In this document: piece after piece, positions 22,849-33,189 of the stretch
Layout: the number at the start of each line of letters is the position of its first letter
Position numbering within the stretch: the first letter of the stretch is position 1
Source of the DNA: Massilia aurea
GTDB lineage: Bacteria > Pseudomonadota > Gammaproteobacteria > Burkholderiales > Burkholderiaceae_D
DNA: 64,000 bases
NCBI RefSeq assembly: GCF_024753205.1
Contig: NZ_JANUGZ010000001.1
Coordinates: forward strand, 124,001-188,000
Direction of reading: 5' to 3'
Notes under the pieces: generated by a model
Databases searched by the model: none
The model's input: only the letters and a program-made list of their open reading frames with translations
What the model was told of the DNA's origin: nothing
Made by a program: the position numbers and the translations under genes

Positions 22849-25635
22849 TCACGCGGTGCTGGTCCTCGGCTCGATGTGGCCGGCGCGCAGCAGCACCTCG
22901 ATCCGCTCCCCCGTCTGCGGTCGGCTGTAGACGTGGCCCTGCACCGAGTCGCACCCGGCGCCGCGCAGAAAGTCGAGCTGCGCGAGCGTCTCGACGCCTT
23001 CGGCAATGACGTGCATGCGCAGGCCGTGGGCCAGCGAGATGATGGCGTCGACCAGCGCCGCGCCGTCGGCGCTGCCCACCATGTCCTGCACAAACGAGCG
23101 GTCGATCTTGAGCACGTCCACCGGCAGGCGCTTCAGGTATTGCAGGCTGGAGTAGCCGGTGCCGAAGTCGTCGATCGACAGTTTCACGCCCATGCGCTTG
23201 AAGCACGCCATCGTGTGGATCGCCGACTCGATGTCGCCCATCATCATGCTTTCGGTCAGCTCGATCTCGAGCGACGCCGGCGGCAGGCCGGTGTCATGCA
23301 GCACGCGCTCGACGCCCTCCAGCAGGCCGGGCTCGGCCAGCTGGCGCGCCGACAGGTTCACGGCGATGCGCAGCGGCCCCAGCCCGCTGCGTTGCCACTG
23401 CCGGTTCTGGCGGCACGCCGTCTGCAGCACCCAGGCGCCGATCGGCACGATCAGGCCCGTCTCTTCGGCCAGACCGATGAAACGCTCCGGCTGGATCGTG
23501 CCCAGCAGCGGGTGGCGCCAGCGGATCAGCGCCTCGGTACCCACGACGCGGCCGGTGGCCAGGTCGATCTGCGGCTGGAAATGCAGCGTGAACTGTTGCT
23601 CGTGCAGCGCGCGCCGCAGCGCGCTTTCCAGCGCCAGCCGGTCGAATGCCTGCGCATTCATGTGCGGCGCGTAGAACTGCACCGCATTGCGCCCGTCCGA
23701 TTTGGCGCGGTACATCGCGATTTCGGCATGCTTGACCAGTGTGTCGGCGTCGGCCCCGTCGGCCGGCCAGGCCGCCACGCCGGCGCTGCAGCCAAGCACC
23801 AGGTGCTGGCCGGCCAGTTGCAATGGTTCGGCCACGACCTCGCGCACCTGCGCGATGCGGGTGGCAGCCTGGCGTTCGTCGGCGCAGTCGCACAGTACGA
23901 GCACGAAGTCGTCGCCGCCGACACGCGCCGCCGTGTCGAGCGGGCGCAGCGTGCGCCGGATGCGCGTGGCCAGCATTCGCAGCATCTCGTCGCCGGCACG
24001 CCGGCCCAGCGTGTCGTTGATCAGCTTGAAGTGGTCGACGTCGAGCAGCACGATCCACACCGGGAAATTGCCCGCAGCGGCGATCGCACGCTCGATGCGG
24101 TCGGCCAGGAGCGCGCGATTGGCCAGGCCCGTGAGCGTGTCGTAACGGGCGTGGCGCTCGAGTTCCGCCTCGTAGTGCTTGGCGGTGGTGACATCGTAGA
24201 CGGTCACGACGAACTGGCTCACCTTGCCGTCGGCGCCGCGCACGGGTGCGATGTAGACGTCGGTAATCAGCTCGGCGCCATCGCGCGTGTGCATCGTCAC
24301 CAGCGCATGGTCTTCGCGCTGCCCGTGCAGCGATGCGCACAGCAAGTGCACCGCCGGCTGGCCGGTGTCCGGGCCGAGGAGCAGCATCAGCGGCTGGCCG
24401 GCCAGTTCGTGGGGCGCATGGCCGAAGGTGCGCTCGCAGGCCGGATTGGCGTAGCCGATCGGATAGCCCGGTGCATGCGCATCGACCAGCAGGATCGGAT
24501 TGGCGCTGGACGCCATCGCCCGTTCGTAGACCCGCAGCGAGCCGGTCGCACGGTTCAGTGCAGCGGTCCGCTGCGCCACCAGCGCCTCGATGCGGCGCGT
24601 ACGCGCCACGCGCTGCTGTACCAGGGTGGCAGCAAGGCCGCTCAGCACCAGACCAAGCACAAGCGCGACCAGCTCGGCCGTGTGACGCCCGAATGCCGGC
24701 GGCTGTTGATCGACGACGACCTGCCACTGGCTGCCGGCGATATCGATGAATTCGACATGGCGCTGCAGGTTCCCGGCGTGCGCGGGGCCATGGCGGTACG
24801 CCGTCACCAGCTGCCCGGCTTCGTCCGGCCCCTGCAGCGACAAGCCGAGGGCGGCGTCGTCAAGCAGGCGCACTGCATGCAGGCTGCCGCCCACCAGCAG
24901 TGCCACATCGATTACCACCCCGGTGTGACCGACCACCGCCGCGCGGCGCGCAAAGACATCCGCAGGACGCGCATTGCCCCGGTAGACGGGCACAGTGATC
25001 AGGATGCCCCGGCGCATGCCGCCGCCCTGCAGCAGCGTGACCAGGGGACTGGCAACGGGCTCGCCGGCATCGATCGCACTCTGGCTGAGGCGGCGCCGGG
25101 GTGGATCGGCCCATGCGTCGACCCCAAACGCGATGGCGTTGCCGAGAATGGGCGCAATGAAATCGTTGACCAGATACATGGGCCGCTCGCCGGCGCGCAC
25201 CAGTGCGGCCTCACCGCCTTGTGCCCGCTCCCGGATCTGGAAATCTGGCCAGAACGCCCGGCGCTGAGCTTCGAACGCCGGGCGCTCGGCGGCGCTGACA
25301 AAGCGCTGGAATACGATCGCCTTCAGGTAACCGTGGTTCGCCACGAGCGGCAACGCAAAGGCATCGAACTCTTCGCGCGTGATGTGCTGCGACGCGTGAA
25401 ACAGCAGATTGGCGGCGCGCGCGGCATCGACGGCTTCAGAGAAAGCGCGCGTGACCGCGGCCACGCGCACGCTGGCGCGCTGCGCGAATTCGGCATCGGC
25501 GCGCCTGGATTCCAGCGTGTGCACCAGGCCGCACAGAGCGCCAGTGAGCATCAGCCCGAGCAGACAGGTGGCCACCGCGGCCCTTGACAGGCCGCGTCCG
25601 GCAAGACGCCAGCGGCGGACAAATGCACTGTACAT
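22849..25635 (-). CDS. CHASE - PAS - GGDEF - EAL cyclic-di-GMP protein
   Basis: With the ATG at 25635 the protein has 928 residues; an in-frame TG-type extension to 25692 has no ribosome site. A membrane helix (about 15-35) precedes a CHASE-type periplasmic sensor (about 60-290), a second helix (about 300-325) and a PAS domain. The GGDEF domain reads ARVGGDDF (about residue 570) with an RPLD inhibitory site just before it. The EAL domain carries EALIRW, ESMMM and DDFGTGYSSL (about 700-815). Both cyclase (GGDDF) and phosphodiesterase motifs look intact, so the net activity cannot be predicted. It is divergent from the MarR gene. Confidence 0.92.
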   Translation of the reverse strand: MYSAFVRRWRLAGRGLSRAAVATCLLGLMLTGALCGLVHTLESRRADAEFAQRASVRVAAVTRAFSEAVDAARAANLLFHASQHITREEFDAFALPLVANHGYLKAIVFQRFVSAAERPAFEAQRRAFWPDFQIRERAQGGEAALVRAGERPMYLVNDFIAPILGNAIAFGVDAWADPPRRRLSQSAIDAGEPVASPLVTLLQGGGMRRGILITVPVYRGNARPADVFARRAAVVGHTGVVIDVALLVGGSLHAVRLLDDAALGLSLQGPDEAGQLVTAYRHGPAHAGNLQRHVEFIDIAGSQWQVVVDQQPPAFGRHTAELVALVLGLVLSGLAATLVQQRVARTRRIEALVAQRTAALNRATGSLRVYERAMASSANPILLVDAHAPGYPIGYANPACERTFGHAPHELAGQPLMLLLGPDTGQPAVHLLCASLHGQREDHALVTMHTRDGAELITDVYIAPVRGADGKVSQFVVTVYDVTTAKHYEAELERHARYDTLTGLANRALLADRIERAIAAAGNFPVWIVLLDVDHFKLINDTLGRRAGDEMLRMLATRIRRTLRPLDTAARVGGDDFVLVLCDCADERQAATRIAQVREVVAEPLQLAGQHLVLGCSAGVAAWPADGADADTLVKHAEIAMYRAKSDGRNAVQFYAPHMNAQAFDRLALESALRRALHEQQFTLHFQPQIDLATGRVVGTEALIRWRHPLLGTIQPERFIGLAEETGLIVPIGAWVLQTACRQNRQWQRSGLGPLRIAVNLSARQLAEPGLLEGVERVLHDTGLPPASLEIELTESMMMGDIESAIHTMACFKRMGVKLSIDDFGTGYSSLQYLKRLPVDVLKIDRSFVQDMVGSADGAALVDAIISLAHGLRMHVIAEGVETLAQLDFLRGAGCDSVQGHVYSRPQTGERIEVLLRAGHIEPRTSTA

Positions 25636-25751
25636 ACAGAGGATGCTAACGCAGAACGGCGCGTTCGGGCGCAGCGCTGCCAGACCGCGCATGCAGAAGA
25701 ATCTGCGATGCGATGATGTGTTTTGACAACGCTTGCATTATCATCTCGCGC

Positions 25752-26252
25752 ATGTCGTCCGAACCCCAAGCCCCTCCCCAGCCCTTGCCGCCCGATGCGC
25801 CGCCCCAACGCGTGCTGCGTCAATTCCGTATCGTCTTCAATGCGGTCAAGACCCATTTTCGCCAGCTCGAACATGAATCCGGGCTGGGCGGCGCCCAGGT
25901 CTGGGCACTGTCGGTGATCGACAGCCAGCCCGGCATCGGCGCAACCAGCCTGAGCCGCGCGCTCGATATTCACCAGTCCACTGCCAGCAATCTGGTACGC
26001 GGCCTGGTCGAGCGCGGCTATGTGACTGCAGCGCGCGAAGGCACGGACCGGCGCAGCGTGGCGCTGCGCGTGCTGCCGGCTGGCCAGGAGGTGCTGCGCC
26101 GCGCCCCGGCGCCCCTTGCCGGCGTGCTGCCCAATGCACTGGCAACGCTCGACGAATCGACGCTGCTGCGGCTTGAACAGGACTTGGGGACGTTGATCGC
26201 GCAACTCAATGCCGATGAGGCGGCAGGCAAGATTCCGCTCGGCCAGTCATAA
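25752..26252 (+). CDS. MarR-family transcriptional regulator
   Basis: The 166-residue protein has a winged helix with recognition region TSLSRALDIHQSTASNLVRGL and wing TAAREGTDRRSVALR. MarR proteins are dimeric repressors responding to small phenolic or oxidative ligands. I start at ATG 25752; a frame opening at 25713 adds a Cys/Ile-rich stretch without a ribosome site. It lies back to back with the CHASE-GGDEF-EAL gene over 116 bases containing TTGACA. It may control that gene, itself, or neither. Confidence 0.88.
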   Translation: MSSEPQAPPQPLPPDAPPQRVLRQFRIVFNAVKTHFRQLEHESGLGGAQVWALSVIDSQPGIGATSLSRALDIHQSTASNLVRGLVERGYVTAAREGTDRRSVALRVLPAGQEVLRRAPAPLAGVLPNALATLDESTLLRLEQDLGTLIAQLNADEAAGKIPLGQS

Positions 26253-26278
26253 CAGGAACACTCGGGAGACACCGGGGG

Positions 26279-26307
26279 AAAAAAAAGCCCCCCGACGAAT
26301 GCGGGGG
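26279..26307 (-). terminator. minus-strand intrinsic terminator
   Basis: The stem CCCCC/GGGGG with a 9-base loop (26307-26289) is followed on the minus strand by eight T residues. It points against the direction of both flanking genes. Confidence 0.75.
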
Positions 26308-26389
26308 ACGAAAAGAAGCGGCGCTGACCGCCTCTTCGCTGATCGGGGCAAGGTGGTCGGACGACCCACTTGCCACGCCCCTATATTGC
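26279..26389 (-). ncRNA. candidate small RNA, about 110 nt
   Basis: On the minus strand a promoter-like pair (TTGGCA, 19 bases, TATACT) is followed by a stretch that folds well and ends in a strong intrinsic terminator. The visible stems are GGGGCAA (26392-26386) against TTGCCCC (26351-26345), enclosing a GTGG(G)TCG/CGACCAC hairpin (26369-26353); a GAAG-GGCG type hairpin at 26337-26315; and the terminator hairpin. No gene on this strand needs that terminator: both neighbours are on the plus strand. It encodes no credible peptide. Function and family are unknown. Confidence 0.55.
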
Positions 26390-26395
26390 CCCAAA

Positions 26396-26426
26396 AGTAT
26401 AATCAAGGCAACCTTATTTGTGCCAA
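26396..26426 (-). promoter_or_regulatory. promoter candidate for the small RNA
   Basis: TTGGCA (-35, 26426-26421) and TATACT (-10, 26401-26396) match the sigma-70 consensus at 5 of 6 each, with a rather long 19-base spacer. Confidence 0.45.
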
Positions 26427-26471
26427 TGGACACAGGAGGGCGCCGCACACCCGAACACGACAGGAACAGGT

Positions 26472-27233
26472 ATGGAAATCGCAGGATGGTTGCAGGCAGG
26501 TGGATGGGGATTGCTGGCAGGCGGCGCCCTGATGCTGGGCGCCGGGATCGGGGTGCGCTATGCCGTGCCCAAGCGTCTGGTCGCGGCCATCATGGCGTTC
26601 GGCAGCGGCGTGCTGATTTCGGCGCTGTCGTTCGAATTGATGGATGAAGCGCTCGAGACCGGTGGGCTTGCCTCGACGGCCGCCGGGTTCGTGGTCGGCG
26701 CGGGCATCTATACGGGCGCCAACTGGCTGCTGGCGCGCAAGGGCGCCAAGCACCGCAAACGCTCCACACCGCAGGAGGGCGCCGACCCCAAGGCCAAAGC
26801 CAGCGGCACGGCCATTGCCATCGGCGCCCTGTTGGACGGGATTCCCGAGTCGATCGTCATCGGCCTGTCGCTGCTGGGCGGCCAGGGCGTCAGCATGGCG
26901 ATGGTGGCGGCGGTATTCCTGTCGAACCTGCCGGAAGGTTTATCCAGCGCCGCGGGCATGAAGCGCGCCGGCCATTCGACCGGGTACATCCTGGGCATCT
27001 GGGCGGCGATTGCCCTCGCCTCGGGCCTGGCGGCGACGATGGGCTTCACGCTGTTTCACCAGTTCCCGCCCGAAATGCTGGCGGCAACTACGGCAGTGGC
27101 GGCAGGGGGCGTGCTGGCGATGGTGGTCGATACGATGATCCCCGAGGCTTTTGACGAGACCCATGATTTTGCCGGCCTGATCGTCGCCGCGGGCTTTCTC
27201 GCTGCATTTACACTGAGTAAGCTTTCTTCCTGA
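26472..27233 (+). CDS. ZIP-family metal transporter
   Basis: The 253-residue inner-membrane protein has about eight helices. The metal-binding helices IV and V read GALLDGIPESIVIG and LSNLPEGLSSAAGM, the PE(S/G) signatures of ZIP transporters of zinc and other divalent metals. The loop after helix III is basic (RKGAKHRKRS). ATG 26472 follows ACAGG; an upstream in-frame ATG at 26418 gives an extra hydrophilic leader I think untranslated. The substrate is unproven. Confidence 0.87.
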   Translation: MEIAGWLQAGGWGLLAGGALMLGAGIGVRYAVPKRLVAAIMAFGSGVLISALSFELMDEALETGGLASTAAGFVVGAGIYTGANWLLARKGAKHRKRSTPQEGADPKAKASGTAIAIGALLDGIPESIVIGLSLLGGQGVSMAMVAAVFLSNLPEGLSSAAGMKRAGHSTGYILGIWAAIALASGLAATMGFTLFHQFPPEMLAATTAVAAGGVLAMVVDTMIPEAFDETHDFAGLIVAAGFLAAFTLSKLSS

Positions 27234-27329
27234 GATTGCCATGCATTACTGTTTATAATCACTCTTTCAAGCGACGTCCCTTCCCCGGCGTCGCACCCCC
27301 GGCGTCGCAATCCCTACTTCATCCTGAAT

Positions 27330-28910
<1,581 letters not shown>

Positions 28911-28963
28911 CACGAATCAAGGTCGATTGATTTAAGTACTTGTTGGTATTGAGGATTTTGAAC

Positions 28964-28980
28964 AGGCACGGTACGTGCTT
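28964..28980 (+). promoter_or_regulatory. sigma-54 type (-24/-12) promoter
   Basis: The sequence AGGCACGGTACGTGCTT has GG and GC exactly 10 bases apart and matches the consensus TGGCACG-N4-TTGCT at 10 of 12 fixed positions. It lies about 80 bases before the start of the PEP-CTERM gene. It also contains the palindrome GCACG-GTA-CGTGC. Confidence 0.65.
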
Positions 28981-29059
28981 ATAAGATATCGCAACAGCAA
29001 TGTTCGGATTTCGATGTCACATGAATGTTCATCCATCCCTTAATAGAACGGAGTGCTCT

Positions 29060-29584
29060 GTGAAACTGATCAAAAGCTTGAGGAATGTCGCCCTTGCCAC
29101 CATGCTGTTTTCGGCTGGCGTGGCCAATGCAGCCCTGTACCAGTTCCAGCTGACCGGAGATTACACTGCCAGCTGGCAATTGAATTCCACCGTCTCGCCG
29201 GATGCTGTCGGCGAAGGTGAAGGCTTTGTGCTGGAAGACGTGTTCGGCAATTTCCCCGGTTCGTTCCTGGACTACGCCGATCTCACCTTCTACAGCGAGG
29301 CCATCGGTGGCGGGATGGAGATCCTCGATTACTACGGCGATAACCTGTTGTTGAGTACCGATGGCTTCCAGCTCTACACGGGTTCGGAATTCAGCCCGAC
29401 CTTCCGCCTGGGAACGTTCGCACTGACCGAATACCTGGGCAGTGGCAGATACTCGCTGACCGTCACGGATCTGGATGCAGTCCCAGAACCACCCGTCGAC
29501 GTGCCGGAACCAGCCAGCGCTGCACTGCTGCTCGGCGGTCTGGGCGTCCTGCTGGCATCGCGCAAGCGGCGCCAGGCCAAGTAA
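29060..29584 (+). CDS. PEP-CTERM sorting domain protein
   Basis: Translation probably starts at GTG 29060, with CGGAG upstream, giving 174 residues and a clean signal peptide (MKLIKSLRNVALATMLFSAG, cleavage after ANA). An ATG-initiated form from further upstream has a poor leader. The C-terminus is a textbook PEP-CTERM signal: VPEPASAALLLGGLGVLL, then a basic RKRRQAK tail. Such proteins are cut and anchored by exosortase (EpsH/XrtA) and relate to exopolysaccharide or floc formation. No exosortase gene is in the window. The mature part is acidic and aromatic, without a recognised domain. Confidence 0.9.
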   Translation: MKLIKSLRNVALATMLFSAGVANAALYQFQLTGDYTASWQLNSTVSPDAVGEGEGFVLEDVFGNFPGSFLDYADLTFYSEAIGGGMEILDYYGDNLLLSTDGFQLYTGSEFSPTFRLGTFALTEYLGSGRYSLTVTDLDAVPEPPVDVPEPASAALLLGGLGVLLASRKRRQAK

Positions 29585-29598
29585 TCATCGTGCGACCG

Positions 29599-29632
29599 GC
29601 AAGGCTGCGCTGAACCAGCCTTGCTATCTTTT
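29599..29632 (+). terminator. intrinsic terminator of the PEP-CTERM gene
   Basis: The stem GCAAGGCTG/CAGCCTTGC (9 bp, loop 8) is followed by TATCTTTT. Its 3' part runs into the stop region of the convergent cytochrome c gene. Confidence 0.7.
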
Positions 29633-30043
29633 CGGCGCTGCCGACGCAGCGACCGCCCCCTGCGTGCGCAAATAGGCCACGATCTCGGCCGCCTGCTTCT
29701 CGCTCATGAAGCTGAGAAAGCGCATCTTGTTACCCGGTACGACCTTTTCGCTGTCACGAATGAACGCGACCAGCTTCTGCTCATTCCAGACAAATCCGGC
29801 CTGCTTCAAGGCCGGTGAGTAGGCATACGCAGGGGCGCTGCCCGCCTTGCGGCCCACGATCCCGTTCAGTTGCGGCCCGAAGCCATTGCGGGCGCCCGCG
29901 CCAACTTCATGACAGTTGGTACAGCGCGCGAACAGCCGGCGGCCGGCATCGACCTGGGCCTGAGCCGGTGCCGGTGCCAGCGCCGCCAGCGCCTCGACGC
30001 CCGGGCCAAGCAACAGCGCGACACCAATGATGAGCGCGCGCAT
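29624..30043 (-). CDS. class I cytochrome c (soluble, c2-like)
   Basis: The 139-residue protein has a signal peptide (cleavage near APAQAQ), a single haem site CTNCH and the distal Met in GNKMRFLSF. It is a periplasmic electron carrier. The ATG at 30043 is 2 bases beyond the regA stop, making it the last gene of the cyo-surf1-regBA operon. A cytochrome c at the end of a quinol oxidase operon is notable because that oxidase does not itself take electrons from cytochrome c. Confidence 0.9.
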   Translation of the reverse strand: MRALIIGVALLLGPGVEALAALAPAPAQAQVDAGRRLFARCTNCHEVGAGARNGFGPQLNGIVGRKAGSAPAYAYSPALKQAGFVWNEQKLVAFIRDSEKVVPGNKMRFLSFMSEKQAAEIVAYLRTQGAVAASAAPKR

Positions 30044-30045
30044 GA

Positions 30046-30585
30046 TCACTTCACCCGCTGCTTCTCGAGCTTGCGCGCGAGCGTGCGGCGATGCATGCCC
30101 AGCCGGCGCGCAGCCTCGGAAATATTGAAATCGGTCTCGGCCAGCACGGCGTGGATGCGCTCCCACTCCAGCGTCTTGATGGACGTCGAACGGTTGGTCA
30201 CCTCGATTTCAGCGCTGCCGGCCACGTGCCCGAACGCCGCTTCGATATCGTCGGCATCCGACGGCTTGGCCAGGTACTGGACCGCGCCCAGCTTGATTGC
30301 CTCGACCGCCGTGGCGATGCTGGCAAAGCCCGTCAGCACCACGATGAGCATGTCCGGGTCGTGATCATGCAGCAGTTGCACGCAGGCCAGGCCCGAGGTC
30401 TGGCCCTTGAGCTTCAGGTCGACCACGGCGTAGCCGGGATTGTGCTGCGCCAGGATGGCAGCAGCTTCATCATGACCGGTTGCGGCCAGCACGCGGTAAC
30501 CGCGCCGCTCGAACGAACGGCTCAGCGTGCGGGCGAAGGCTTCGTCGTCTTCGATGATGAGCAGCAGCGGCTCAGGGTTCGGCAT
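30046..30585 (-). CDS. regA: RegA/PrrA/ActR-family response regulator
   Basis: The 179-residue protein has a receiver with the acidic pair IEDDE, phosphoacceptor Asp in YAVVDLKLKG and conserved Lys in YLAKPSD. A short linker leads to a Fis-type helix-turn-helix, FNISEAARRLGMHRRTLARK, the near-invariant DNA-binding segment of the RegA/PrrA/ActR/RoxR family. These regulators control respiratory oxidases and redox metabolism in response to electron-transport state. The start overlaps the kinase gene by 14 bases, so the two are translationally coupled. Confidence 0.93.
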   Translation of the reverse strand: MPNPEPLLLIIEDDEAFARTLSRSFERRGYRVLAATGHDEAAAILAQHNPGYAVVDLKLKGQTSGLACVQLLHDHDPDMLIVVLTGFASIATAVEAIKLGAVQYLAKPSDADDIEAAFGHVAGSAEIEVTNRSTSIKTLEWERIHAVLAETDFNISEAARRLGMHRRTLARKLEKQRVK

Positions 30586-31921
30586 CGTTCAGTTCCTCTT
30601 CCAGTTCAATGGCCGACATCGGCAACCGCAGCCTGACCACGGCGCCGCCCTCCGGCCGGTTGGTCGCCGTCACCGTGCCGCCGAGTTTGCGCACGACGTT
30701 CACAGCCAGAAACAACCCCAGACCACCGCCGGGTTTGCCCTTGGTGGACTGGTACGGTTTGCCGAATTGCGCCAGCATGCTGGGCGCAAAGCCGGGACCG
30801 CGGTCGAGCACGGACAGCACCAGCGTACGCTCGTCGATGTGCGCATCGAAGCAGACCCAGTCGGGCGAAGCTTCCAGCGCGTTGTCGAGCAGGTTGTCGA
30901 CCGTCTGGCGCAGCGCCGAGTCGCTTGCCACCGGCCAGTCGTCGGCGATGCGGTTATTGTACGTGAAAGCACGCACCGGGCGGCTGGCCTGCCAGCGTTC
31001 GACCAGGCCATCGAGAAAGCCCCGCACCGTTGTGCGTTCGGCCGATTCGCCGCGCGCTTCGCCGGCCGAGAGCAGAATGCCGCTGACGATCGACTTGCAG
31101 CGCTTGAGCTGGGTCTGCATCTCGGTCAGTTCGCCCAGTAGCTCGGCGTCGTCGCGAAACGCGGGCATGCGCTTCCAGTCGCCCAGGATCACCGACACGG
31201 TCGACAGCGGCGTGCCCAGTTCATGCGCAGCGCCGCTGGCAAGCAGGCCCATGCGCACGATGTGTTCTTCTTCGGCCGCGCTCTGGCGCAGGGCGGCCAG
31301 CTGCGTGGCCTTGTCGCGCACATTGTCCGAAATGCGCGAGACGAACAGCACCAGCAGCCCGGCATTGAGCGCGAAACAGACCAGCAAGCCCTGGACATAC
31401 AGGCTGCCGATGCCGCGCTCATGGTCGAACGGCAGCGCAAGCGGCTCGGCAAACGCCGCCAGCCCTGCCATGCAGGTGATCGTGATGGCGACGATGCTCC
31501 AGGTCCACAGTACGTCGAGCAGCACGGCCGAGACGATCACCTGTAGCAGATAGAGGAATGCAAAGGGATTGGTGGTGCCGCCGGACAGGTACAGCAGCAC
31601 GGTCAGGCTCGAGACATCGACCAGGATGGCCATGAACATCTCGCCGTTCGAGACCGGCCGGCGTTCGTGCCAGCGCAGGTGGCTGGCGATATTGAAGGCG
31701 ATCAGGCACGAGAGCACCTGCAGCATGTGCACCAGCGGCAGCGCGATCCCGAACAGCAGGATCGCGAGCGCGATGGTGGTGACCTGGCCGATGACGGCGA
31801 TCCAGCGCAGCTCGATCAGCTGCAGCATGTTCTTGTGGCCGGCGGCGAATTCCACGTTCGCAGCCGCCGCCGACGGCGACGTGCGCGCCGCCCGGGCGAA
31901 GAAATCCAGCGGAGATTGCAT
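30572..31921 (-). CDS. regB: RegB/PrrB-family redox sensor histidine kinase
   Basis: With ATG 31921 the protein has 449 residues (a TTG six codons upstream is possible). Six membrane helices occupy about residues 40-200 and contain GGTTNPF, the fully conserved quinone-sensing motif of RegB. The dimerisation helix has GAAHELGTPLSTV, the RegB form of the H-box. The HATPase has N-box, DRGPGF and GGGLGLFLA. RegB autophosphorylates when the quinone pool is reduced and passes phosphate to RegA. It sits directly behind the cyo oxidase genes, the likely targets. Confidence 0.93.
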   Translation of the reverse strand: MQSPLDFFARAARTSPSAAAANVEFAAGHKNMLQLIELRWIAVIGQVTTIALAILLFGIALPLVHMLQVLSCLIAFNIASHLRWHERRPVSNGEMFMAILVDVSSLTVLLYLSGGTTNPFAFLYLLQVIVSAVLLDVLWTWSIVAITITCMAGLAAFAEPLALPFDHERGIGSLYVQGLLVCFALNAGLLVLFVSRISDNVRDKATQLAALRQSAAEEEHIVRMGLLASGAAHELGTPLSTVSVILGDWKRMPAFRDDAELLGELTEMQTQLKRCKSIVSGILLSAGEARGESAERTTVRGFLDGLVERWQASRPVRAFTYNNRIADDWPVASDSALRQTVDNLLDNALEASPDWVCFDAHIDERTLVLSVLDRGPGFAPSMLAQFGKPYQSTKGKPGGGLGLFLAVNVVRKLGGTVTATNRPEGGAVVRLRLPMSAIELEEELNDAEP

Positions 31922-31972
31922 CGAAACCCGTCCGTTCAATGCCCCGTGCGCGGCAATGCGGTCGGGGCGTCT

Positions 31973-32794
31973 TTAATCGTTGGCGTCGCGGGAGCGCTTC
32001 GCCTCGTAGCGGGCCACCCACCACCAGGCTGCGGCCACCATGAGGGCGAGAGCATACCAAGTCAGCGCGTAGACGAGGTGATTATTTGGGAACGAGATGA
32101 CGGTCAGGCCGCCGACGGCACGCTCGGGGGCGCCTGCCGGATCCTGGTTCTTGCCGGCGTCGACGAAAAACGGCGCCGTGCGGGCCGCGTCGAACCCGCG
32201 CGCGGCGCTCAAGGCGATGATGTCGCGCGAATACCAGCGGTTGCCGGCCGGGTCGTTGTCGCGCAGGAAGCCGCCTTTCGGTTCGCTGATACGCAGCAGA
32301 CCGGTCAGCTCCACCGGCTCACCCGGGGCGGCGCAGGCGTCAGGCCCGGCCGTACGCGCCGGGAAGCGCGTGGCGATATCGCCCGATGACGGGATGAAGC
32401 CGCGGTTGACAAACACGATGTGGCCCTCGTCCGTGCAGAACGGCGTGAGCAGCCAGAAGCCCGCGCCCAGCTCGGACAGCGCCTGGACCGGTGCGGTGAA
32501 TTGGTAGAGATAGTGACCCGACAGGGCAACGGCCCGGTATTCGTCGGATTCTTTGGAAATCTGCGGCCACTGCGCTACCGGAGGAAGCGCAGCAGGCGCC
32601 GCATGAACGCGCGCATCGACGCGTTCGATCAGGTCCAGTTTCCATTGCAGGCGAAACACCTGCCAGGTCCCCAGAACTGCAAACAGCACGAGCAGCAGCA
32701 AGGCCAGCACCGCCACCAGGCGTCGCACGAAGGGCGAGCGCCGTGGCGGGGGCTGATCCTGCGCCGACAGGGTCGGCGGCTGCTGCGCGTGCAT
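31973..32794 (-). CDS. SURF1-family oxidase assembly protein
   Basis: About 273 residues with one membrane helix at each end (about 25-45 and 242-262) and a periplasmic domain between, the SURF1 topology. LGTWQVFRLQWKLDLI and VNRGFIP are SURF1 signatures, and the second helix carries FPNNHLVYALTWYALA. SURF1 helps insert haem into terminal oxidases. ATG 32794 follows two in-frame GTG codons that could also serve. It begins about 9 bases after the cyoD stop. Confidence 0.9.
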   Translation of the reverse strand: MHAQQPPTLSAQDQPPPRRSPFVRRLVAVLALLLLVLFAVLGTWQVFRLQWKLDLIERVDARVHAAPAALPPVAQWPQISKESDEYRAVALSGHYLYQFTAPVQALSELGAGFWLLTPFCTDEGHIVFVNRGFIPSSGDIATRFPARTAGPDACAAPGEPVELTGLLRISEPKGGFLRDNDPAGNRWYSRDIIALSAARGFDAARTAPFFVDAGKNQDPAGAPERAVGGLTVISFPNNHLVYALTWYALALMVAAAWWWVARYEAKRSRDAND

Positions 32795-32802
32795 CACCAC
32801 CG

Positions 32803-33189
32803 TCAGGTCATGTCGGAGGTGTTTTCAGCACCCATGCCCGGCATCATGTTGGTGTTCATGTGGTGCATGACCCAGATCGAGCCCGACATCACAATGACCA
32901 GCAGCACGAGGGTCAGGATCAGCGCCATCATGTTCCAGCCGCCTTCTGCCTTCGAATTCAAGTGAAGGAAGTAGATCATCTGGACCACCAGCTGGACCGC
33001 GGCAAAGCCGAGGATGACCCAGCGGGTCGTTTCCGGGGCCAGCACGTTGCCCATCACCAGCCAGAACGGAATCGCGGTGAGGATCAGCGACAGCGCGAAG
33101 CCGATCGCATAATCCTTGCCACTGTAGTGGATCTGGTAGCTGTCATGACCATGATGACCATGGTCGTGCTCGTTATGATGATCGCTCAT
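32803..33189 (-). CDS. cyoD: cytochrome o ubiquinol oxidase subunit IV
   Basis: The 128-residue protein has a His-rich N-terminus (DHHNEHDHGHHGHD) and three membrane helices, ending in a Met-rich tail (HHMNTNMMPGMG). LVVQMIYFLHL is typical of CyoD. The subunit stabilises the CuB site of the oxidase. The start overlaps the cyoC stop as ATGA. Confidence 0.92.
   Translation of the reverse strand: MSDHHNEHDHGHHGHDSYQIHYSGKDYAIGFALSLILTAIPFWLVMGNVLAPETTRWVILGFAAVQLVVQMIYFLHLNSKAEGGWNMMALILTLVLLVIVMSGSIWVMHHMNTNMMPGMGAENTSDMT

Noticed and set aside
22618..25587. 989-residue plus-strand open frame
   Set aside because: It is antisense to the CHASE-PAS-GGDEF-EAL gene, whose motifs are unambiguous; the long frame is a GC-skew artefact.
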